Of a stretch of DNA of 11,231 bases, positions 1-5,648 are shown piece after piece. A program made the position numbers and the translations under genes. Numbering within the stretch: position 1 is the first letter of the stretch; every line of letters begins with the position of its first letter. The notes below the pieces were generated by a model. That model was not told the origin of the DNA and made no database searches. It saw only the letters and a list, made by a program, of their open reading frames with translations. Source of the stretch: an uncultured Clostridia bacterium (GTDB taxonomy: Bacteria > Bacillota > Clostridia > Oscillospirales > Oscillospiraceae). The stretch spans positions 1 through 11,231 of the forward strand of contig CAMWTG010000064.1 in assembly GCA_947177115.1 (NCBI GenBank), in the 5' to 3' direction.

Positions 1-434
1 GTATTGGCACCGTGGCCCTGCATCTGCGGGATCTGGCCAAGAGCGATAAGGAGGCCCAGATCGCCATTGAGGTGGGAAAGGTTTTCGACACAGAGAAGTA
101 CATCATCAACTATGAAAACCTGGGCATTGGCCGCCTGATTTACCAGCTGCCGACTACCTTGTGCGAGATGTTCCTGGTGGAAGTCTTTAAGAAGAACCCC
201 ATTGATTCGCTGGACCAGGAGACGCTGTTCACCATCCATAAATTTTTCGAGAACAACCTTAACGTCTCCGAAACGGCTCGGAAATTGTTTGTTCACCGCA
301 ATACGCTAGTCTATCGCCTGGAGAAGATCAAAAAGCTCACCGGCCTGGATCTGCGGGAGTTTGACGATGCGATTACCTTCAAGGTGGCGCTGATGGTCAA
401 GAAGTACCTGACCAGCCGGGGAATAGATGCTTGA
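1..434 (+). CDS. CdaR/PucR-type transcriptional regulator, C-terminal part (5' partial)
   Basis: The reading frame is open from the window edge (first full codon at base 3) to a TGA at 432-434, so the N-terminus lies outside; a GTG at 12 is only an internal codon. The visible 140 or so residues end in a helix-turn-helix of the PucR C-terminal (HTH_30) type: a helix around 'TLFTIHKFFENN', then 'NVSETARKLFVHRNTLVYRL' as the helix-turn-helix with the typical HRNTL.YRL signature, followed by the 'KIKKLTGLDLREFDD' tail that is standard in CdaR, PucR and related sugar-diacid or purine-catabolism regulators. The upstream segment ('GIGRLIYQLP') resembles the end of the GGDEF-like middle domain of that family. 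The family binds DNA and usually activates a neighbouring catabolic operon. The regulated genes and the ligand cannot be told because the left neighbour is missing. Confidence 0.88.
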   Translation, partial: IGTVALHLRDLAKSDKEAQIAIEVGKVFDTEKYIINYENLGIGRLIYQLPTTLCEMFLVEVFKKNPIDSLDQETLFTIHKFFENNLNVSETARKLFVHRNTLVYRLEKIKKLTGLDLREFDDAITFKVALMVKKYLTSRGIDA

Positions 435-553
435 TATGAAGCTTGGCCAGGGGCCGGGTGTAGACGGCATAGCGGTATGATCCTTTTTCCGTATGTTTTC
501 GGTTCCTGCCCCGGTACAGCTGCCATACGATTGCCTGTGTAGATGGCAAGGAT

Positions 554-583
554 AAAGCCAGAAGGATGCGCCTTCTGGCTTTT
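554..583 (+). terminator. Intrinsic terminator downstream of the CdaR-type gene
   Basis: A perfect 12-bp stem (554-565 with 571-582) with the 5-base loop ATGCG ends in TTTT at 580-583. It lies 120 bases after the stop codon of the regulator, so it ends either that transcript with a long 3' untranslated region or a separate small RNA. The T-tract is short, being interrupted by GG. The A-run on the left arm gives a weak T-tract on the other strand too. Confidence 0.72.
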
Positions 584-687
584 GGTATGGCAATATATTG
601 ATTGTAGCAATCATCAGAACTTCTGCCAGCGGCTTGTAGAGGTGGGTATTACCGCTCGCTCTGCCGGCATGCGCCGCGTGATCATGC

Positions 688-706
688 GGGCGGATGATAT
701 CCGCCC
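688..706. repeat. Compact 8-bp inverted repeat
   Basis: GGGCGGAT (688-695) and ATCCGCCC (699-706) are perfectly complementary and separated by only three bases. There is no T-tract after it, so it is not a typical terminator. It sits at the border between GC-rich and AT-rich sequence, upstream of the DUF3781 gene, and could be an operator, an RNA hairpin or a junction remnant. Confidence 0.45.
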
Positions 707-739
707 CTGCAGCATCCTATGGATTTTGATGATTACTAT

Positions 740-758
740 TATAATCATATTATATAAT
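740..758 (+). promoter_or_regulatory. Possible -10 elements in AT-rich leader of the DUF3781 gene
   Basis: Two perfect TATAAT hexamers occur at 740-745 and 753-758 in a very AT-rich stretch about 110 bases before the DUF3781 start. Neither has a good -35 hexamer at 16-18 bases; the best nearby candidate, TTGATG at 726-731, is misplaced. In such AT-rich DNA these hexamers can occur by chance, so this is only a candidate. Confidence 0.25.
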
Positions 759-864
759 TATCTGTTTTACATAATTTCTGAAAGCCTTGCAGCAGAACGA
801 ACAGTGCATCGGGTGAATATGTAGTAGTATATAAGAAATAAGCTTGAAGTGCGGGGATATTAAA

Positions 865-1107
865 ATGAATAGGTTAATTGAAAATATTGATAAACTTCAC
901 ACAACAGAAATGGGTGCAGAGCGAATAAAAAGGAACTGCCAGATCGAAACAGATGATGTTGTCCAATGGAGCAAAGTGCGGATTTTAGACAAAACAGCAA
1001 AAATTGAGAGAATAGGTAAAAATTGGTATGTGGTTGCAGATAATTACAACATAGCCGTGAATGCGCATAGCTATACAATTATCACTGCACATAAAATCAA
1101 GGAATAA
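865..1107 (+). CDS. DUF3781 family small protein
   Basis: An 80-residue soluble protein that I recognise as DUF3781, a clostridial family of unknown function. The recognisable parts are the start 'LIENIDKLHTTEMGAERIKR', the 'TDDVVQW' segment, 'KNWYV' and the C-terminal 'VNAHSYTIITAHK' block, which is the family's most characteristic stretch. The ATG at 865 is chosen over a TTG at 844 because GGGGA (853-857) lies seven bases before it and the family starts at about this point. Length is normal for the family, so the gene appears intact. Its base composition is strikingly AT-rich, with many AAA, ATA, GAA and AGA codons, unlike the GC-rich genes around it. It stands alone, convergent with the next gene, which suggests recent acquisition. 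No enzymatic motif, signal peptide or membrane segment is visible, and no function is proposed. Confidence 0.85.
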   Translation: MNRLIENIDKLHTTEMGAERIKRNCQIETDDVVQWSKVRILDKTAKIERIGKNWYVVADNYNIAVNAHSYTIITAHKIKE

Positions 1108-1184
1108 TATGAGCAGGAGGACTGTTTTACCGTTTCTCAAGTGCAGGCGGAATATCAAAGTGCAGCGAGAAGGCTCCTTTTACT

Positions 1185-1228
1185 GCATAAAAACAGGGCG
1201 GATCAGCCGATCCGCCCTGTTTTTATGC
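1185..1228. terminator. Bidirectional intrinsic terminator between convergent genes
   Basis: A perfect 20-bp inverted repeat (1185-1204 with 1209-1228) encloses the 4-base loop AGCC. The GC core (CAGGGCGGATC) is flanked by AAAAA on one arm and TTTTT on the other, so an RNA copied from either strand has a GC hairpin followed by a U-tract. It lies 77 bases after the DUF3781 stop and directly after the stop of the minus-strand zinc-ribbon gene, so it should end both transcripts. Confidence 0.92.
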
Positions 1229-1230
1229 GC

Positions 1231-2037
1231 TTATTCCGTTTCTGTCTCAACAAAGGACATGGAGACGAAATCACCCTTTTCAAATTCCACGATAAAGGGA
1301 CGGGTCTCCTCTTGTCCGGAGGCGTTTTTGACGGTTACGGTGGATTGGACGGTCACCTTGTCGCCGTCTGTTGTATAGGTCCATTTGCTTTTGGCGGGGA
1401 AGACGGCGGTCTCGGGGAGATCCAACCGGGCTTTCACGGCGGACAGGCACACCGACAGAAGAGCGTCCCGTTGCTCCAAGCCCATGTAAAAGTCCGTAAC
1501 GGGCGCCACGGCTTCGCCGTCCCGGTAGATGTCGCTGCCATCGCAGCTAATGGACGTTACCGTCTTATCCTCGTTTTCCAGCTCCACCACAATAGTTTTA
1601 CCCGGCTCCATATAGCGGGAGGTATCTCGGTCATTGACGGCATAGGTGGAACTTGCCTCGCCGGAGGAAAGAGTCCTCACATCCGTAATCTCCGTGAAGC
1701 CGCATTCCTCGAAAACGGCCAGCACGGCTTTCTCCTCTTTTTTCGACAATTCCATTGTCTGTCCCAGCATAGTGTCAGAAATGGATTTCGTGCCGAAAGG
1801 TAAATCAAAAGGAGGTGCGATGGGGAAATGGAACACCACAATGGAAACGCCGGCGCCCACAACCAAAACCAGCACCAGGGCCAGCAGGAGGGGAAGGATA
1901 TTCTGTTTCTGCTTTGCCGCACAGTGGGGACAGACTTTTGCCTTTTTGGGGATCTCCTCCTTGCAGGAAGGACAGACTTTCATTTTCGGCGCTTTCTCTG
2001 CTTTTGGCTCTTTTTCCTTTTTTGGCTTCTTGCTCAT
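1231..2037 (-). CDS. Zinc-ribbon, single-pass membrane protein of unknown function
   Basis: A 268-residue protein read on the minus strand. It starts with a highly charged Lys/Glu/Pro tail (residues 1-20), then a zinc ribbon with two CxxC pairs (C22-P-S-C25 and C36-P-H-C39), then one hydrophobic membrane helix (about 46-69). The rest, roughly 200 residues, is expected outside the membrane. That part has a beta-rich look ('TIVVELENEDKTVTSI', 'SKWTYTTDGDKVTVQSTVTV') and no recognised catalytic motif. Zinc-ribbon plus one membrane helix plus an extracytoplasmic domain is a common layout in clostridial proteins without assigned function; a sensory or envelope role is inference only. The ATG at 2037-2035 follows an AGAGGAG ribosome site. 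The gene is monocistronic, with its own near-consensus promoter and a shared bidirectional terminator. All four ribbon cysteines are present, so the metal site looks intact. Confidence 0.82.
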   Translation of the reverse strand: MSKKPKKEKEPKAEKAPKMKVCPSCKEEIPKKAKVCPHCAAKQKQNILPLLLALVLVLVVGAGVSIVVFHFPIAPPFDLPFGTKSISDTMLGQTMELSKKEEKAVLAVFEECGFTEITDVRTLSSGEASSTYAVNDRDTSRYMEPGKTIVVELENEDKTVTSISCDGSDIYRDGEAVAPVTDFYMGLEQRDALLSVCLSAVKARLDLPETAVFPAKSKWTYTTDGDKVTVQSTVTVKNASGQEETRPFIVEFEKGDFVSMSFVETETE

Positions 2038-2117
2038 GCTGACTCCTCTTTTCTGATCAAGGCGGCAAAGACCGCCATATGAATAAGATTTTGGGCGGAG
2101 GAAACACTCCGAATGAA

Positions 2118-2146
2118 ATTATACCAGCTTTCTCTGGATTGTGCAA
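2118..2146 (-). promoter_or_regulatory. Sigma-A type promoter of the zinc-ribbon gene
   Basis: On the minus strand TTGCAC (complement of 2141-2146) is followed by a 17-base spacer and a perfect TATAAT (complement of 2118-2123). Transcription would start near 2111 and give a leader of roughly 75 bases before the ATG at 2037. The leader contains a small GGCGG/CCGCC inverted repeat (2061-2076). Confidence 0.85.
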
Positions 2147-2265
2147 GTAGGAGAATGGATAAAGCCGGGGAAATCAGTTTTTGTGATATACGATCTCCTA
2201 GGGGCAGAATCCGTGCGAAGATATGCCCTTATACAGTCTGTGCTGCTGGGGCAAATTTCCGCGCA

Positions 2266-2297
2266 AAGCGCCGGACGGGAATCCCCGCCCGGCGCTT
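2266..2297 (-). terminator. Probable terminator of the SLH/phosphodiester glycosidase gene
   Basis: A hairpin lies 16 bases beyond the TAA of the minus-strand gene. Nine base pairs (2266-2274 with 2289-2297) are followed, after one A-C mismatch, by four more (2276-2279 with 2284-2287) and a 4-base loop. The stem is very GC-rich. The T-tract on the minus strand is poor (CTTTGCGCGG), so termination may be weak or Rho-aided. Confidence 0.6.
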
Positions 2298-2312
2298 GCT
2301 CTGTCGTCCGCC

Positions 2313-4922
2313 TTATTTTGCCTGCATGACGACCAGCGCCTTGCAGATCTCTGCCCTGGTTATGGATGCGGCGGGCAGAAGTTTTCCGTCCCGGCTGTCC
2401 AGTGCGCCTTTGGCAATCAGGATGCGGAAATACATCTGCGCGTACTCCGGCACCTGACTGGCGTCCGGATAATCGTCAAAGCCGGCAGGCAGTCCGGCGT
2501 TGGCCAGAAGCTGTCGGGACAGCTCCGTCCCTCCATCGGCGCGGGAGACCAGCCAGCCCGGTATTTCCGTATCCGCCGGAGGCGTCTGGTCCTCTTCCGG
2601 CGTTGGCTCCGGTTCCGGCACCGGCTCTGTTCCCGGATCGATCCCCGGCGTTTCTTCCGCAGAAGCCTCCGTCAGGCCCAGAGCCCGGCCCAGCATGGCT
2701 GCCGCCTGGGCCCGCTCCAGGGGTGCTTGGGGGGCAAAATGGGAGGCGTCCACGCCGTTGACAATGCCCCGGCTGTACATGGCGCGGATCGCTCCGCCGG
2801 CCCAGGATTCCACGCCGGTCAGATCTGTGAAGGGGGTGTCCGTTCCGGCATATGCCGCCGTGTCAATGCCCAGGTACCGGGCCAGCAGCACAGAGAACTC
2901 CGCCCGTGTCAGGCTCCTGTCGGGATAGGCGTACAGGCTGCCGTCCTCCGCCGCCTCGCCGGTCAGCACCTTTTGCTGATAGAGCTGGCCCATATACGCC
3001 TCGGCCCAGTGTCCATCCAGATCGGAGAAGGGATGGTTGGCCTCCACAGTTACAGGGATGGTGGCTCGGACGCTGCCGCGGGTGGCGGTGATGGTGCCGC
3101 TCCCCGCCTGATTGGAGGCGGTGAAAAGACCGTGTTCATCGATCGTGCCCAGCTTGGGGTCCACAGACCAGTTCACGTCCTCCGGGAAAATCTCCAGAGC
3201 GCGGTGGTTATAGGCTGCAGAGACGGACAGCTGCATGGAGTCCCCCGCAATGATACTGACAGCGGAGGCGTTGTCCGAGGACCGGATGGATATGGAATCG
3301 GGGGCGTCTACCACCCGGATATCCCGCTGGGCGGAGAATTGCCCATAAAAGGCGGTGACGGAAACAATGCCTCCCTGTTGAGGAGCGGTAAAAACACCGT
3401 CCATTACTTTACCGCTGGTGGCATAGTACGTAACGGGCAGATTTGCGATGGGATAGTAGTGGGTGTCCGTCACATTGGCGGCCAGCTTCACGGTATGGCC
3501 TGCCAGCACCGCCGGGGCGGCGGCGGAGAGATACACGCCCGCCGGTTCGCCGGTGGCCCCGCCGGGAGCCAGCAGGACCAGGTGGTTGCTGACCTTCCGC
3601 TGGCTCTTGTCGCTGGGGGAATTGAGCAGCTTGGCGGCGCTGCCGTCCGGCATGGAGGCCACGGCGGTGGTGGAACCGCCCCCGTCCAGATTCACCGCCG
3701 CGATACAGCCCAGTTCGATCATCCGCTGGGCCAGCACCGTCTTGGACGCGCCCATGCTGACGCTGTCCTGGCGGCCGTCAATGGTGTAGAAAACCACATC
3801 GCCGTTAGCCTTCACGCCCACGGCTGTGCGGGGAGCCGCGCCGGCCTCGAGCCCATCGGTGACCCGTCCGTCCTTTACCAGCAGGTCGTAGGCCCCAATG
3901 GCCTCGGTAACCTGGCTCCAGCTGGCATCGGGAGAGGTAATGGAAACGGAAACCACCGTCCCCGGCGTCAGGGAGCGCAGGAAAGCCACGCCCTCGGTAT
4001 AACCGTTGACGTCAACGGTAAGCAGCGCCTGGTTCTCTGCCAGGGTGCGGACCTGGGCGTCCTCAGCCACTTCAGTAACCTGTAAAAACAGCTCTCCGCC
4101 AATAGCTGCCTTTCCGCCCACAATATTGGCCAGCACGTTTACGCCATCGGAGGCCACGGAGGACCCGGTGGTGTGGTCATCCCGGTAGTCATAGGTCAGC
4201 ATGGTTACGCCGGCCTTGCTGACCCGGGGCTTGTTGAGGGAGGCCAGCTTCAGACTGCTGGTTCCACTGGAGGCCACAATGGACAGATTGGGATAGCCGA
4301 TAACGGCGGTGCCATCGGCGCGGAAACCGATGGCGTAGTACTCCGAGGATCCGGAGAGGACTTCGCCGCCGGAAACCAGGATGCCCAGGGGGTAGCCGGT
4401 GGAGGTGTCGTAGAAATCACCGTTGATGGCGCCTACCACCCGGTAACCCTGGCTTTCATATTTCGCCGCGGCCTCGCCCGCCGTGGTCCGGCCGCAGACG
4501 GACCCGCCATAGGAGGCCACAGGCCGCACGCCGGTCTGGACGCCGGGATAGGCATCGTTAAAGGCTCCGGCGGAGATGCCGCCGTCCGGCTCCGGCTGGC
4601 TATCATCGGCAGACTGGCTCCCCTCCGGCAGTATCCAGGAGGGGATCTGGCCGGCATCCGTGCCCGGGAGCGGATCCTGGCCGCTCCAGGCGGAGGACAG
4701 ACCGGTACCGATACCGGGGGTATACGTAAAATAGTACTCATGGCGGGGCTTGCTGTAGCTGCCGCTCCAGAATATGTTTTCGCTGTAGGTCACGCCCTCC
4801 TGAAGGACGGTGTCCCGCAGCCATACATCGCTGCCATAGGCGTTGGATGCGGCCCTGGCCGGAACAGGCAGCAGTGCCAGAACCAGGGCAAGGGTAATGA
4901 TCAGGGATATGGCTCGTTTCAT
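2313..4922 (-). CDS. Exported phosphodiester glycosidase (NAGPA/DUF2233) with Ig-like segments and SLH wall anchor
   Basis: An 869-residue surface protein. Residues 1-24 are a signal peptide (MKRAIS, hydrophobic core, cleavage near ARAA). Residues about 130-455 form a phosphodiester glycosidase domain of the type found in human NAGPA and bacterial DUF2233 proteins; visible signature blocks are 'INGDFYD' (166-172), 'PRTAVG' (364-369), 'IDGR' (381-384), 'NLDGGGSTT' (411-419) and 'SNHL' (445-448). Residues about 460-630 look like two Ig-like or bacterial Ig segments ('YYATSGKV', 'DVNWSVDPKLGTID'). Three SLH repeats follow: 631-686, 697-748 and 815-866. The third is set apart by an acidic, proline-rich linker (753-789). 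Known members of the domain family cleave sugar-phosphodiester links; SLH domains bind secondary wall polymers. A wall-bound enzyme acting on surface or external glycans is inferred. The ATG at 4922 has an AAAGGAGA site and follows a good promoter. A longer frame upstream to 5204 is rejected because it would bury the signal peptide. Confidence 0.9.
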   Translation of the reverse strand: MKRAISLIITLALVLALLPVPARAASNAYGSDVWLRDTVLQEGVTYSENIFWSGSYSKPRHEYYFTYTPGIGTGLSSAWSGQDPLPGTDAGQIPSWILPEGSQSADDSQPEPDGGISAGAFNDAYPGVQTGVRPVASYGGSVCGRTTAGEAAAKYESQGYRVVGAINGDFYDTSTGYPLGILVSGGEVLSGSSEYYAIGFRADGTAVIGYPNLSIVASSGTSSLKLASLNKPRVSKAGVTMLTYDYRDDHTTGSSVASDGVNVLANIVGGKAAIGGELFLQVTEVAEDAQVRTLAENQALLTVDVNGYTEGVAFLRSLTPGTVVSVSITSPDASWSQVTEAIGAYDLLVKDGRVTDGLEAGAAPRTAVGVKANGDVVFYTIDGRQDSVSMGASKTVLAQRMIELGCIAAVNLDGGGSTTAVASMPDGSAAKLLNSPSDKSQRKVSNHLVLLAPGGATGEPAGVYLSAAAPAVLAGHTVKLAANVTDTHYYPIANLPVTYYATSGKVMDGVFTAPQQGGIVSVTAFYGQFSAQRDIRVVDAPDSISIRSSDNASAVSIIAGDSMQLSVSAAYNHRALEIFPEDVNWSVDPKLGTIDEHGLFTASNQAGSGTITATRGSVRATIPVTVEANHPFSDLDGHWAEAYMGQLYQQKVLTGEAAEDGSLYAYPDRSLTRAEFSVLLARYLGIDTAAYAGTDTPFTDLTGVESWAGGAIRAMYSRGIVNGVDASHFAPQAPLERAQAAAMLGRALGLTEASAEETPGIDPGTEPVPEPEPTPEEDQTPPADTEIPGWLVSRADGGTELSRQLLANAGLPAGFDDYPDASQVPEYAQMYFRILIAKGALDSRDGKLLPAASITRAEICKALVVMQAK

Positions 4923-4968
4923 GGATTCTCCTTTACTTTCCGCTGGTGGTTGATTGTGCACGGCCCTC

Positions 4969-4997
4969 ACTATACCATATTTGGGCGAAAATGTCCA
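4969..4997 (-). promoter_or_regulatory. Sigma-A type promoter of the SLH/phosphodiester glycosidase gene
   Basis: On the minus strand TGGACA (complement of 4992-4997) is followed by a 17-base spacer and TATAGT (complement of 4969-4974), each one mismatch from consensus. The start point would be near 4962, leaving a leader of about 40 bases with an AAAGGAGA ribosome site. This promoter confirms that the coding start is at 4922 and not further upstream. Confidence 0.85.
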
Positions 4998-5094
4998 CCG
5001 TCTCCATCCGGCGGTAACGGAAATGTAACATTCCAATGGGTGGGTGCATAGGATATTTCGGGCAGGGAATCCCGGTGTCCTGCGGGTCTTGCCG

Positions 5095-5122
5095 TTCATT
5101 TTGGCGGGGAGAGCCGTATAAA
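5095..5122 (+). promoter_or_regulatory. Possible promoter of the mazF-like gene
   Basis: A TATAAA hexamer at 5117-5122 is one mismatch from consensus and lies about 70 bases before the likely start. The -35 region is poor: TTCATT at 5095-5100 with a 16-base spacer matches three of six positions, and a better TTGCCG at 5089 is 22 bases away. The gene must have a promoter in this divergent gap, but its position is uncertain. Confidence 0.33.
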
Positions 5123-5194
5123 ATCCGCGGCTGCGTGGGAGAATGATAGTGGTCCGAATACATCGGGCACTTCTTCCAGCGGAGTGTGAACTTT

Positions 5195-5560
5195 GTGGAT
5201 ACAAGCGTAAAACGCGGCGACATCTATTATGCCGACCTCAGCCCGGTGGTAGGGAGTGAGCAGGGCGGCGTCCGTCCCGTGCTGATCGTTCAGAACGATA
5301 CAGGGAACCGATACAGCCCCACGGTGATCGTGGCGGCCATTACAAGCCAGACGGGAAAGGCAAAGCTGCCCACCCACATAGAATTGGCAGCACAAAACTA
5401 TGGACTTACCCGTGATTCCGTGGTATTATTGGAACAGATCCGCACGCTGGATAAGCGCCGTCTTCGGGAAAAGATGGGGCGCGTGGACAAGGAACTGATG
5501 GACAGAGTGGACGCGGCCATCGCGGTCAGCTTCGGTCTGCACAGCGAGAGACTCGTTTGA
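5195..5560 (+). CDS. mazF: MazF/PemK (EndoA-type) mRNA endoribonuclease toxin
   Basis: A 121-residue protein strongly resembling Bacillus subtilis MazF (EndoA/NdoA) along its whole length. Family blocks: 'RGDIYYADLSPVVGSEQGG' at the N-terminus, then 'VRPVLIVQND', 'AAITSQ', 'KAKLPTHIEL', 'RDSVVLLEQIRTLDK' and a C-terminal helix. R27 (GGVRP) and T50 (AAITS) match the residues known to be needed for RNA cleavage in the family, so the enzyme looks active. MazF toxins cut single-stranded mRNA at short motifs (UACAU for the B. subtilis enzyme). The GTG at 5195 is preferred because GCGGAG (5179-5184) lies ten bases before it; a GTG at 5186 would sit almost on the ribosome site. The gene is normally preceded by an antitoxin gene of CopG/RHH or MazE type, but none fits in the 272-base gap to the divergent surface-protein gene. 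It is followed by a hairpin, so it seems to be transcribed alone. Confidence 0.93.
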   Translation: MDTSVKRGDIYYADLSPVVGSEQGGVRPVLIVQNDTGNRYSPTVIVAAITSQTGKAKLPTHIELAAQNYGLTRDSVVLLEQIRTLDKRRLREKMGRVDKELMDRVDAAIAVSFGLHSERLV

Positions 5561-5583
5561 TCACGGGTCAAGACGAAACCAAG

Positions 5584-5618
5584 GGCCCGCAGCCGGGCGC
5601 AGGCTTTGGCTGCGGGCC
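5584..5618 (+). terminator. GC hairpin after mazF, possible terminator
   Basis: An 11-bp perfect stem (GGCCCGCAGCC 5584-5594 with GGCTGCGGGCC 5608-5618) encloses a 13-base loop. It lies 23 bases after the mazF stop and just before the ribosome site of the next gene. There is no T-tract, so it may only pause transcription or protect RNA ends. Confidence 0.45.
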
Positions 5619-5648
5619 TGCCGGACGATGATACATAAGGAACATTTT

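Larger units (their letters stand above)
435..864. other. 430-base gene-free region with terminator, inverted repeats and AT-rich promoter-like end
   Basis: No convincing reading frame lies here; the short frames that exist lack ribosome sites and family character. Bases 437-583 are GC-rich and contain several complementary segments (for example CGTATG 490-495 with CATACG 524-529, and TTGCC 531-535 with GGCAA 545-549). They end in a strong hairpin at 554-583. Bases 584-715 hold two further compact inverted repeats: TGATTG/CAATCA at 599-613, and GGGCGGAT/ATCCGCCC at 688-706 with a 3-base loop. From about 718 the composition switches to very AT-rich, including two TATAAT hexamers at 740-745 and 753-758, which leads into the DUF3781 gene. 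The first part may be only a 3' untranslated region of the regulator or may hold a small RNA; I could not match it to a known RNA family. Confidence 0.6.

Noticed and set aside
599..706. CRISPR or tandem repeat array
   Set aside because: The inverted repeats are single copies with different sequences; no regular repeat-spacer pattern is present here or elsewhere in the window.
1108..1203. Short stop-free stretch after DUF3781 reading 'TVSQVQAEYQSAARRLLLL', behind an AGGAGG
   Set aside because: It looks protein-like for about 25 codons and might be a gene remnant, but there is no start codon after the AGGAGG and the frame runs into the terminator hairpin.
2223..4085. 620-codon plus-strand open frame opposite the SLH/glycosidase gene
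   Set aside because: It lies antisense to a gene with a signal peptide, family motifs, SLH repeats, a ribosome site and a promoter. Its translation is low-complexity, rich in Gly, Arg and His, and resembles no family. Long antisense frames are common in GC-rich coding DNA.
4173..5051. 292-codon plus-strand open frame opposite the signal-peptide end of the same gene
   Set aside because: It has a Gly/Ala-rich translation and no ribosome site, and runs through the opposite promoter; it is a shadow frame.
5037..5147. 36-codon plus-strand frame upstream of mazF as a possible antitoxin
   Set aside because: It is Gly/Cys-rich, lacks the RHH or AbrB-like fold pattern and has no good ribosome site; it overlaps the candidate mazF promoter.
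4923..5204. N-terminal extension of the SLH protein to 963 residues
   Set aside because: It would place about 94 residues before a clear signal peptide, and the near-consensus promoter and the AAAGGAGA site lie inside it.
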